Assembly: GCF_042242105.1 (NCBI RefSeq)
Contig: NC_092019.1
Span: forward strand, 18,149,328 to 18,213,327
Direction of reading: 5' to 3'
DNA length: 64,000 nt
Source: Pempheris klunzingeri
Taxonomy: Eukaryota > Chordata > Actinopteri > Acropomatiformes > Pempheridae
Shown: positions 40,486 to 53,253 of the stretch, in pieces
How positions within the stretch are numbered: position 1 is the first letter of the stretch
Layout of the letters: the number at the start of each line of letters is the position of its first letter
Position numbers and translations under genes: made by a program
The notes under the pieces: model-generated
What the model was told of the DNA's origin: nothing
What the model saw: only the letters and a program-made list of their open reading frames with translations
Databases searched by the model: none

Positions 40486-43400
40486 GCACACGTACTTACT
40501 TGTGTATATAACAGTGAAAAAATATTTTATGTGTCAGTAATGAAATTCTGATATTTAAACCTTAACGTTAACCAACTTTACAAAACCACTGCACGGTGTG
40601 TGTGTGTGAGACCATGTAATCCTAATCTATGTAATCCATTTAGCACATAACAGAGGGTATGGGATCATAGTGCTGTCTGACTTCCTGTGTGTGTGTGAAA
40701 GAGACACCTACAGTACAAACAGCCTACCAAATGTCAGAGCTGAACTCATCGCTGCACTGAGAACATCACATGTGAGTACTCCTAAACAAACATCATATAT
40801 AGTTGGTATTCTGCTTATTTAAAGATGATTTAAGGACATTCTTATAGAGGTAAGATACAGGGTCAGGATGTCTGTGTAGGAGGGCAAAAAATGTTTCGAC
40901 AAATACTGAAATCTCCCAGTCGCTGCCTGAGATCCTCTCTCATAGACAGGAGCAAAGGGGCACCGAGGGGCAATGCTGTAGTACTGAAATCTGGTCTCGT
41001 CCAAGGCCACATTTATCAAAACACTCTGTCTTGTTCCACATACTGATTGAATTGCTTTAGCCTTGATCTGGATTTGTCTGTGTTGTTCGTGTTTTGCCTC
41101 AAAAAACAGATACAAATGATCTCAAATTATTATAAGAAAATGACAAGCCAGAACATCTGAATGGCCTGCGATATTTAGCTGATAAAATCACTGATGAGTT
41201 AGATCAAGTAAAACGATGCTGAATGATTTGCTGTTTGTTACATCATCAGTCTTAAATCATAATGATAATGTTAATGTATCAGTGTCAATCCATGGATCTG
41301 ACCGTGCTCAGATTTTACTAGTCTTTGTGTTGTGCTGTTTCTGGTGTCAGTCCCGAGGATGATTTCAACACCTCACATCAAAAATACCTAAAATAGAAAT
41401 CTGTGTTACCAAAGAGTGTAAAGATCAAAACTTATGCAATCGCGACAGCAACATTTTGCTGGTTTTGCAATCGTTAGCATTGATGGTTTGCTGTGTGCGA
41501 GTGCTACTCAAACTAAGTGTGTTGTCACGGAACAAACCTCTGGAAATGTGAACAATGTCAAATCCAGGAGATTGGTAATGTTTAATGTATGTGATATGCT
41601 GTTCCTGTGAACCTTTGGTGCCAGCTGTTGCTATGGCGAGGAGCTTTGGGGCCTGCAAACTGTCTGACATGAAAAACGACTGTTGCAGCTGTTAAACGCC
41701 ATTGATAAAAAATATTTGAATAATGTATTGTTGTTCATCAGCACTTGAAAATAGTTGTTGCTGACAGTCTGAAACTGAAGTCTTTCTATTCCCAACAATT
41801 GCTTGTATTTACATTCTACAGTTATTTGTTGCAAATAATGTGTTATTTCAGGAGTAATCATTTAAATTAAAGATTTTTTCCCCATAATGGCTGTTTGCTG
41901 CTAACTTGAAACAGCTTTAGGGCAAAACAATCATGTTAACTTGATTTGTTTATGTATTCTAGGGCACTGATAATGCCTGTGAAATATTTTTGTATGCGTC
42001 AAATGAATGAGAAGCCAGAACTGACCTCTAACAGGTTTGTGGCACTGCACATTATCTGTTGCGTATACCAGCAGTCGGCTGGGTCAATAAATACTTCCAA
42101 GAAGCTTTCGATAATGTCTTGAGAAAAGGCGGTATATAATATACTATGATGTATACGCACATGCGCTTGTCACAGTGCACAAACAAAATGTGGCAAAAAA
42201 ATTCACCCTGACGCGCGGAGCATTGATTGTAAACAGCGGGAGCTTAACTGAGGCATTTTCATTAAGATGAACAAACAACATAGTCCTGCTATAAAGCTTT
42301 AAAACAAATTTACAGTCCATGTTTGATTGATTCATCATTGTGTACAATAGTTTAAAAGTGACTATACACGCTGCTAACTGATGCTGTAATTCAAAGGCAT
42401 TTTGGAGCCTGAAAAGTCTATTTGGTGTAATTATCCTGGAACAAAAAAAGTCTGCATATTATCAACATATGACTCACATAATTTGTTTCCCATGAACATA
42501 GGAAATGTTAAGAATAACATCAACCTTTTTCAGGACAAAACAAGCCTGACCTAACGCAGTTGCAGAGCTACATGTTGTACTTCTACTGTATAAAGTGCGC
42601 ACACAGGGATGCACCGAATAACAATGACCTGATGTTCTTTCGTGCTGGTGGGCAGCTGTGGATTGGCCACTTTTTCTTTACATTGACACATTTGGTGTGT
42701 TTGGCTTATTTTTATGCGTGTGAATTAATTTTTTGTGTGTATTTGTTTTCTTAAAACCCGCTTGCATCAAATTGCACATTGCGGGACGTGTAAAGTATTT
42801 TGAATCGAACTGAATGCAGTTCAAGCTAATATGCTTTCTACCCGGGTGCATTAACGCAAATTGTTTAACAGCATTAATGGTCACAGGAGAGATCAGCTAA
42901 CCTCTTCCATGTTAGTCCATGCGGTAATCACTACGACAAGATGTTTAAAGGACAGATTAGAAGACGTAACATTGTGCTGTTAATACAGACGGTGTCTTCT
43001 GTATGTATATTTGTTTTACGTGAACATTTAAATTTGTAACCTTAGTCGGGGTTACGGTTCAAGTCAAAGGACTTTGATACATTTTTGTTGTGTTGACTCG
43101 CTGATCTGGCACATTTAATTTGAATTAATTGAACAGAGATTCAAAAGTTGATGATCGGTCTTAATTTGTTGTTAATAATAATTTGTTCACGTCAACTAAT
43201 CTGTATATGGAAAAGTCAAATCTCTGACACAATCTTAATGGACCAAATATATATTTTGTCAAATTAAACGTTAAATAGACAACCTAATTTGAGTTTTCGT
43301 ATGCAATATTTTGTATTTAGTGGTTTGACCAGGTGCGACCAACAGATATCTGTAGTCACTTGTTATCTCACCTGGCAACGCTCTGCCAGTCCTGCGCTGC

Positions 43401-44601
43401 AGAGATCTTCATGCCTTGCTGGTTTTGGGGGCTTTCACCATCTGCTTGGTCTTCTGTAAACAGATGTGCAGCTGTGCTGACTCCAGGTGACTGACTTGGC
43501 CCCTCAATAACATCAATACCACGTTTGGCCATAGAAAGGTGCTTGTTGAAGACCATTTGTTTTGCTGCAGAGTCCTAAAATTAAGGGGATTACGTGCAGC
43601 AAAGGGCTGTGAGTTCTACACAGATCACCCAATAACATCTTCAGAGAAACATGGAGCTGGAGGTTCGCACTTGAATCTCAATCATTGCTTTATGATACAG
43701 TACGTCCAGTACTGAAGAGCCAAAATAATGAAAGATGTAATTACTACTACAACACCATATATAGTGAAAGAAAAAAGCCATGTATTGTAGGAGCATGTCA
43801 GCTTAAATATTTGAATGCTTCATGTGTGTTTTTTTGTCTATTCTGTTGGTGATTACCAAGCTGTGTTTCCCTGACTCTGTTGTGAAAATATAATGTCTGT
43901 GTTGCACTGGGGGTGTTTTCATGTGAGAAAATAGGATTCCCTTTTCATGGCTATTAGTCAGTTCTTTTTCTCATTGTCTGTCTTGAATACACACACACAG
44001 TCATTCAAAGTGAAACTGAAATTTGTGAAACAGTGTATGTCCCTCCTTCTTGTATTTCCATTCTATCGGTGCAACGCATTGGGAGTCCAATTGAAGAATG
44101 TCATTTTCCTGATATACCTGAAAAAATAACGATACACAGTAAATGACGGTTACTTACTGTGAACACTGGCATTATTTGAACAAAGCTATGTAAACACCTG
44201 GTACATTTGTTGTGTAGCAAATCCTGCCACCATGCTGAATGCCAATCAGCAGCATTTGGCCACAAAAGAGGTGCAGCAATCTGCGTGTTGATACGTGAGT
44301 TTTCAGAGCAAGAGGAGACAGCTAACAGAGCTCCAAACAGCCACCTGTGCTCCAACTGCAGGTGCAAACTGCTTACTTTACGATGTACAAACAATCCTCA
44401 GTCCTTCAATTTAAAACCATCATCTGATAGGTGATTCCCCGTCCTGTAAACTCCCCTCATGTGTCGCTTGAGGTCCACGCAGTTTTCAGTACAGCTTCTG
44501 ATAAGTGGAGTCAGTGCTTAAACAATTGGTAGATTGTAATTGATCACTGGCCAGTCTCACACTGAAGTGATCTATTTTCTATCTATTCTATTTTTGTAAT
44601 A

Positions 44602-44630
44602 GATAATAATGATAATAATAATAATAATAT
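44602..44630 (+). repeat. (ATA)n microsatellite, imperfect
   Basis: Run of GATAAT and ATA units. Confidence 0.85.
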
Positions 44631-47600
44631 GTAATGGGATGAAAGTTGAGTGATCCATCCCCAGTGTTGCTGATGTGTGTAAGCTTTGCACCTTTAATGT
44701 TACACTTCTAAACCAGAAGATATTCCCCGCAGGCCAGGGGTAACGAACACTGAACCAGGAAATGAAGCATGAGGGTTAGACTGTTATAAAGCTGCTCTAT
44801 GAGGCAGATGGAAGGGGATCCCTGCGCTGGTGTATGTCGGACACTGAGCGTTAAAGCTGTATAAACATGGTTTTTTTTACCCAATATTTGCACTACAGTC
44901 TCTGCTTGTAATGTCCAAGAAATCTGACAATAAAGCCGAATTTAATTACTATATTTATTTTTAAATGTTGAAGCTACTGGATTGATGTAGTGACATAGTT
45001 TTCAAGCAACAGTTGTGGAATTTATTGCATTTTTTTTATTACAAACTGTTGTCACCTACAGGCTCCTGGCGGGTAGCTAACCTTCCCAAAACAGTCGTCT
45101 GTTTCAAACTGTAAATGTTTTATTTTTTACTGTAAGTGAAGGAGCGATTTTACTCTGAGACATTTTTTGCCTTCATTTTATAGCTGACAGAACACGCAAT
45201 GCAGTATGACATGCTACAAACGTCCATAGCTTGAACTAAACCGTGCATGACGCTGTAATTTGATGCACTTTAACGACTACCTTAGGGGTCATCCGACCAA
45301 ACGCATTATAATGCAGTTATGTATGCTGTACATGTCCTTAACATTATGCTGAACACACGGCATAATGTAGAGCCAAATGTACATATACTAAACCTGAATG
45401 TACTGTGAAGCATCAGTAAGGAAATGTTTATGCGTGTGACATCGAAAATGGATTTTCACTGGAGGGGGTCTGAAGTGTTTTCATTGAGATAGAGTGCGTA
45501 GCTGACGACACGGTTTGCATTTTAATCATTATTTTGTATCTATGACCCTCAACAGACCCCACTTTTCATGGGCAATTAGCTCCTCAGTGGAGAGGTCTAA
45601 GCGGTTTGGATGGATGACGGTCAAATTGTTTGTTTACAGGAATATAGTCACTTCAACTACAGAAACAGTTCTTGCTGCTTACATGTATGTAGGCGCTGTG
45701 GGACTGTACAGCAGTTTTTCCATGGTTCAACCAACGTCACCATTAAATGTATGCCAGTGGCAGCTTTGCAGTAACAATGTGCATTAACATGATCTGTGCC
45801 TGTCTCTTGCTGAACCATGATGTCATTTTCCTATGATAAAAATTATTCTGCTTAATTTGCTTTTCTTAGGAATAACACACAAACATGACAGTGCTGCTTG
45901 TGTTTAAATCTACACTAACTGGAAACTAATAATCTCTTTTTCCATTCAGATGAAGTGATTAACCAGCAGCCTACAAACAATGCAGTAACACACGCATACA
46001 TCTTAACCATCATACATGTGTACGAGTGATGGAGGTGAAGTGGTGAGTGGGAGAGACAGAAAATAACTTTTCTGTCTTCCTCTTCTGTTTCACAACTGAG
46101 GTTTCAAAGAAACTTGAATGATGTTTCCCTCATGAACTGACAGGCAAACAGCTTTCAGTCATTGAGCAGAATGTCACTTGTTTCTGATTCTCGGCCTCGT
46201 TTCCACTGACATTTTGTTTACTTCTGAAACATCAGAGCAGTCGCAGACAATAACACATACAGTACAGACTGTGTACCTTCCTATTGTCATGGGGCTGTTT
46301 AGCTGGCTGACTCTGTTTAGATCACACACCATTTGTTATTTATGTTACTGTTATGAAGTACAAAAAACAACAACAACCAGTTGGAGATAGAAAATAGAGG
46401 TCGCATATTGAGGGAAACCCTCTGTAGGAGAGAAAGGAGGATGAGGAAACAAGAGATATACATGAAAAAAGTGAATCACCCTTCATTCTTGCTGGTGGCC
46501 CACACTTTGGTCTGTCTTTTTCTCTTTCAGTAATGACACGATATGGTGCAAACGCCCTCGTTTAGTGTGTGACTAACGAGGGAGTCCTCACTTTCAGGTG
46601 TTTTCCATCAAAATCACAGCTCAAAAACAGTCTACATGTACCCACTGACAAAGAATACTCCTGTCAAATTTGGACCATTTACGTCCAGATTCTCCTTTTC
46701 GGAGAATATTCATTCACACCAGGCCCACCAGGAGGTAAATGTTTCTGTGTGGTAGCCATAACGTGAAGGATTTGTTCTAAGGAGCAAACAAAGAGCTTGT
46801 TTCATTTCGAGCTCAAAGGGAACAGAAGCAGGTGTGAGCCCTTCATGGCGGCAGTACAGAAGCAGGCAGACAAACCTCAGAGAGAAACATGAGACGTGTG
46901 TGAGATGTTTGTTTTGTCCTTGTTGTGGTTCATGTCTCGAAACCACCCCGGCAGCGTGTTTCTGCAGCTCTAGCACCTTAACTGATCCCTGTAGCTGTCA
47001 TTAGTTAACTTGGGACGAGCTGGACAGATCACCTCATTACTGTATGAGGAAGAATCGCTGCTTTGTTATAGCACCCAAACACTAACGTTTCAACGTGCTT
47101 GCAAGAAAAAATACATTCAAATGAACCTTAAACCTTCACGCTATCTGTGTTTTAAAGAATTTGTTCTGTCTATTTCTGATTCACTGAAGCATTCAATTCT
47201 ACAAAAGTGCCCATTTTGTGGAGCTCTTTTTCTGGTTTTGTGTATTTTGAGGTTTAATGAAACAGTTTTAAACTGGTTATCAAGCCTCGCTGAGAAGAAC
47301 CAAACAAAAACGAACTTAGGGCTTCCATCCCAGTTTCACTTACACTCCTTTACCTTTTCAGAAACTTTAAACACTTGCGATTCGTTTGAAATGTAGAAAT
47401 AATTATTAGAGGCGTTTTCTTCTCAACATTTAGCCCCTATTAATAAGTTGTAAAGGGAAGGTTGTTGTAACAGTAAGGATCTGTGCAATTGTTATGTCTT
47501 CAGTGAAGACCACAGCAAACTGTTAGAGGGAACCTCAGACAACAGACAGAGCCACAGATGTTAGATTATTGTTGTATTGAGTGCAGACACAACTCTACAG

Positions 47601-49290
47601 CAGCTTAGGAGCGCAGTTAAGCACAAGCAGGTGTTAAGCTATCACACAGCTGTACACGTACCCAATGAGTATTACAAGAATTACTGTGCCATACAGAGTG
47701 TAATCTGAATTTTACAATGTAAAATTCCGTCACATCACCAAAACACCCAAGGAGATATGAAGTAAAACACTGATTTTACATTTAACAAGACCGGAGGCCT
47801 GTATACTATGTAAAATGTATTGTATAGGGTTGCAAAACAACTAATCTTTGTTACAAAAATGTAAACGTAGAAATATTCATTCCTTGGGTTCGTAGTGCGG
47901 GGTCCACCAGAAGCTGCTCCACAAGAGCGCAAACTAGAATTTATTTAGGGGTGAAACCTGGACTTTGCATTTACGGAGTTCAATTTTTAAAACCCCGGGC
48001 TGCTCTCATTTGTTTTCTTAATTCTGATCAGCTTGTTTATTACCACTGAATTCATCATTAATCAGAGTAGAAGACAAGGACTGAACTGGTCGAAGACATT
48101 TACTGAAAACTGTTAATTTGTTCTACCTGCACGGACCGTTTGTCCGTTTGTCTGTTGTTCACAGACTCGTGTGGATGAGAATTTGTTCAGACCTTTCATT
48201 TGAATTCCAGTCAAATTCTTCACGCTATCAAAGATTTAAACATGGCATGCTGAATTACAAGGAAATGTATCTGAAATGATGCACACGAGGTTTTGTGTAG
48301 TCAAAAAACGTTTGCCTCAATATCGGTGTGATAAATCCTCAATGGAACACGGTTCTAAACAGATTAAGATTATATGTTTCAGGTAATCAAACAGGCAAAA
48401 ACTGAATTATATAACTTTTGAAGTTACTCATGGGGTTTTAATAAAATATTGTGGACATTTTTGGTCCTATCTATGTCTCTGTGGTTGATATTCAGTAATT
48501 TTACATATGCAAGAGCAGTTTGACTCGGTTGTATTGACAAGGAAAATCATGTTTCTTGTGGGAATGGTGTTGCAGTTGTAACATGGCGATCCTATAGAGG
48601 AGAAGATGAAATGCATTGTGTTTTGTGATATATCTATTTCACCACATGTATATTAAACTCAGATGTTAACATCTCTCTCTACAGCCTTCCCAGCAAGGCA
48701 ATTTCCCCCAAATAATTTCTTTTTCCCTTATGCACTTTATCTTTCTTTTTGTGAAATGTGGCATTTTTAATTTGCATTTATCAATTGCTTTTGTGAAGAT
48801 TTGTCCGGCAGTTCATGGCTTGAATCCTGGCATACTAATTATGTATCTAAATCAGTATTATTATATGACCAGGGGAAAATCAACGAGCAATTATAATAAA
48901 TTAGACCGTACGCCGCCCGTGTGCTATTTGGAACGTGTTAAAGATAGATAATGAGTCCAGTGAGACCCTTTGCAAATTTTTGGTACATTTGTTATCAAGC
49001 AGTAGCTCCAATGACAATTTTAGCCAATTATGAATAGTTTATTTGTTTATCCGTTGGACACATTAAAAAGTAAAAAGGAACAAAGAAAATGACGAGTACA
49101 GTAGAATTTACGAATTAAAATGTGGCACCATTACACTGCTCAGATGACGGGTTTGTTTTTATCCTATGTTATACTGCAGCGTATACATTCTTTTTACCTA
49201 AACACACTAGTTATTAGTTCAAACTTAGTTATTAGTTTAAAGATAGTAAAAAACACGCAGACGAGATCTTGCCCTCCTCCTCTGTAACAA

Positions 49291-49475
49291 CCAATCAAAG
49301 GTCAGTATTCTGATTTTGGGTTTGATCTGCGGCTGTGTGCTTTGTTTCCAGACCAATCGGTGGCGAGGGAGGTGCAACGGCATTTAAAAAGAGGGTTTGT
49401 TTGATAAATATTCAACATTTCCACCTGACTCCAGATCACTGAACACAGACGGACATTCTGCACCTAACAACAGTT
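49291..49475 (+). promoter_or_regulatory. cd4-1: Candidate promoter and non-coding first exon, probably of cd4-1
   Basis: CCAAT boxes lie at 49291-49295 and 49353-49357, a TATA-like TTTAAAAA at 49383-49390, and a consensus donor (GTT|GTGAGT) after 49475. That is the order expected for a promoter followed by a short exon of roughly 60 nt. The coding exon 1 of cd4-1 has an acceptor just before 53241, so a non-coding exon upstream is required, and this is the best candidate (intron 1 about 3.8 kb). Not proven; it could belong to a non-coding RNA. Confidence 0.4.
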
Positions 49476-51858
49476 GTGAGTATATTGTCTTTTTTTTTTT
49501 TTTTTTTAACTCTTTTAACACTTATTACACACATACACAGTAATATATATTTCAAAATATAAAATTACTGTATACACTAAATGTCAGTGTCGAAATTTGA
49601 ATCATAAACCTGTGAGACCTCAGCGGACTCAGTGGGGCCAAGATGTCATGGGGTGTTTTATAAATTTATCTCATTACAGCGCCAAAACATAATGTAATAA
49701 TTAAAAGCACGCAAAAGCAATCCTTTAAATAAAACTGAAAGAAATGTTTGAATATTAAACATGAAAAGGAACAACAACAAACATCACAAAAACCTACTTT
49801 TCTAAAATTGTCCCTTAAATCACTTTGAAGTGTTTGAATATATTTGTTGTTTTGCTTTTTTCTTGCGTCATACTTTGTTGAAATTCACGAGCAGCCATCT
49901 CAGCTCGGGCCAAGTGACCAATACAAAATGGACAAACGCTAGACACACAATTTATGAATTATAAGGTCAAAATTAATTTATTAGGACATTTTGTAAGTAC
50001 TTATATTGGTATATTTGTTTTACATGGACCTTTACTACAATATGACAGTAGACAAAATATGTTGACATACCGTTATGTTAATTTGTATTGCACTGATCTT
50101 TCAGTGGTAGTTATATCGGAAACAATTTACAGGTTGCAAGAAAACTTAATGAGTTTTCAGTTAATTCTGTTCCAACTGTTTTGTTTCCTACTTAAACGAA
50201 TTCTGTGTGTAATTGATTAAGGAAGATTTTAAAGCAAGAATTTGAATAGTGAAAACCAGGAGTCAATAAATTATACAGTAATCCTGCCTGTGTTTCCTTG
50301 TTCTTTTTCTGCTCACTCTCCTCCCCTCCTTCACCTCTCCACTGTGTCTGACCCTCCCCCTCCCCTTCCCCCTCCATCTCTGCTCTTTGTTGAAGCTCCA
50401 CACTGACTACAGATACGTTCCTCTTAGTTTCTGGGTTAAAGCTCCACAGGTGTGGTGACTTTGAACGTCTATCAACTTCAGCCTGTCTCCAGTCTTCCCT
50501 TTTTCTGATTTGCTTACAAACTCTGATCTCAGATCTAATAAATAATATTAACTTAATTTATTTATTTATTCTCTATCAAATATCAACTGACAGTTTTGAA
50601 ACATATAGCATATTCACACCTTTACAGTCCTTGAACTTTTATAGATACATTGGAAACATACATAACTCACTTGCTTTGAGATATTTCTCCTTGACACACA
50701 GCACCTCACATTTCAGTGTTTAATGCGACTTTTTTAAAATTATGTAGCAAACCAAAAGCTTTTTAAACAGTTTTGACAACTAAGTACCTTAACGTTCCCA
50801 TATTTTAAATGTGAGGCCCCAGATGGATGATTACAGCATATAATGTAAAACCATGCGCTGGATTTTATCAATATATTGTGTTGATATAAGTACAATAAAA
50901 AGGACTGTGTGGATTTGATACATTTGCAATGCTTATCCTATGACTTTGATTTTCACTGAACATCGCATATTGTTTTTGAACAGATTCTGCCTCCAGTAGT
51001 GAGACAAAGAGATAATTTCTGGGCATTTTATGACACGAAATGAGGCAAGATAAATGAAGAATAAAATGCCAGATGGACACAAACTGTGGCCTATCTGTCT
51101 ATAGTTAACTCCGTAACCCCAAGACCACTATAGTGCTCAAACTTTAATATTTTTATGCCACAAAAATATTTGCTAAAAGCAATTGCAAGCCTTTTTGATA
51201 TGCATAGTTTCAAGTGTTGTTGTAATAGTTTAAGAGAGAGAGGATAAACCAATTAAAAGTTAATTAGTACATGAAATTATCTAAATATCTGCAAATGTTG
51301 GACTTTAATTTTCCTATTTCTATTAGCTTAGATATTGTTTTGTTAGTTTTTGCACAAATGTACCAACAGAACCCGAGACCAATACTCATCATGTCTTCCC
51401 ACCCATATGTAATAATAATGTATTTTTATCGAGAGGCAAAAGACCTAACAAACATTATAAACTGTGTTGATTTTGATGTAAGATTTTATTTAATCACAGT
51501 GTAAAATAAAATCTTAACAGATAATTCTAACTCTTGCGCCCGCTTTTGGCCTTAACCATGAACCAACAGCTTTATCTTTATCATGTGAAACTGTCTGGTC
51601 TGTATGACTACATTCAGAGTCATTCAAACAAACTAGAAATTGTATTCATTGATTTCTCATTTTTATTTCTATTTTAGGTGGTTTAATTCAAAATAGATCT
51701 GAAAATGATCAATTTAGAGGGTCTAAAGGTGAAAATAAAGTAATGTTTTTAGTGCACGATCATGGCATACTGTATACACTAGAGATAAAAGTGGAGGGGA
51801 GAAAGAGAGGAGAGAAGGGAGTGAGACAGGTAGAGAGAAGAGAGAAACATCTACTTTA

Positions 51859-52152
51859 AACCACAGTCTAGGTCTGCTACTGGTGCTGTGGTCTCTTTTC
51901 TTTTCTCTTTTTAAGCGTGGAGAGATCCGTCTTTCGTGGAACAAGGGAGGAAGAGAGAGGGTGTGTGAGGCAGAGGGGGAGGTTTGGGATAAGAATCTGC
52001 ACCTTAACTAAATCAAGGCCCACCACAGCGTACGCTCTGTGTCTCTTCCCTTCAACATTTGTCTGTTTCTTCTCATTCAAAACCCACCACAGGCCGCCTA
52101 CTCTCAACTTTGTCAACACCTCTCCAATCTCTCCAAATCTGAGACCACCACA
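51859..52152. promoter_or_regulatory. Cluster of five RUNX-type motifs in putative cd4-1 intron 1
   Basis: The core ACCACA occurs at 51860-51865 (full AACCACA from 51859), 52022-52027, 52086-52091 and 52147-52152, and its reverse complement TGTGGT at 51887-51892. Mammalian CD4 is repressed in CD8 cells by an intron 1 silencer that needs RUNX sites. The similarity is of layout only; no sequence homology can be claimed. Confidence 0.3.
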
Positions 52153-53253
52153 AACTCCTCGTTGCTTCCTGCTGATTTATTTCACTTTGCAGCAAAGTTT
52201 TGTATATATGCTAAATAATATGATTAAGTAAGGATGTCTCTACATTATTAATTTGCTGGAATACTACATTTCAGATATTATTTCTAAATTTGTCAATAAC
52301 TTATTAAATCAAGTGTTCAAACTGCATGCTCTGATGCTTAATTTTACAATCCATTTAAATCCAACTGAAGAACCATGCAACAGGTTATTTCTTTTATGTA
52401 CAGTCAAAACATGAAGCTTAGTCTAAGCTTCACAAAGTTGAGATTTATTACAAGGTTTTTAAAACGGACTGCAAAAAATGCTGGTTTAGTAAAGTTTTAA
52501 GCCAAATCATAAAAAAGCAGTATTTAAACACTTAAACAGCCAGTTAAATGACAAGAGTATACAACAATTATAAAATCAGACTTCCAGACTGTTCCAGAGC
52601 ACAAAAACTTCCTTAGTGAGAATCTTTAATGACTTCAAAAGTGCTGACGGTGTCCACTGCTTTTCCTACTGCACACACTCTATTTTGGCAAAGCTATACA
52701 ACAATATGTTGTGAAATTTCACAGCTATGCAGACATCATATAATTGTATATATCTACAATGCTTGATGAACACTGGACTGCTTGAGTATTACATCTCGGA
52801 TGGATAACATTTTTTGTATTAAATTAGGCAGAAATTTCAGTGGTTTCAAAATGCTTGAAATGCAGAAGATAAGTGTGGATAATTAATCTTAAACTTAAGA
52901 AAGCTCACAGACTGCTCAAAGACCTTAGAAATATAACAAAACGCATACTATGTCGAGCACGTTTTGATGCAAAGAAATTGATTCATTCAAATAGACAGTG
53001 AATAGACTTGATTTTGTATATAGATGCAGCTGTTATTCGTAAAATGAGTAAAAGAGCAAATTCTAGCATTGTTAGACTAGCTGGTTTAAGAAACAGTTTT
53101 AATTCATCACTCATTTTATTACATTTTTGTAATGTAAATATCGCGTAAATCACTTTCACTTACATTGGATGTATGGAAGTTGCTATACAAATTAAGTGTA
53201 TCAAGTGTACAGTATCTTACCTGCAATAACTGTTTTTCAGACATGTGACTGAG

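Larger units (their letters stand above)
40042..49280. other. Gene-poor region between cd4-2 and cd4-1
   Basis: No recognised protein gene. The sequence is about 60-65% A/T with simple repeats (40458-40485, 44602-44630). Two minus-strand open segments near 43372-43574 and 44158-44355 have splice-like borders but match nothing I know; they are described as a finding, not called as a gene. A minus-strand open frame at 40840-41115 is likewise unexplained. Confidence 0.5.

Noticed and set aside
47010-47396. Plus-strand open frame of 128 codons
   Set aside because: AT-rich composition, no recognisable domain, no splice context and a non-ATG start.
51877-52119. Minus-strand open frame of 80 codons
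   Set aside because: Low-complexity Lys/Arg and Leu content in a polypyrimidine region; nothing supports coding.
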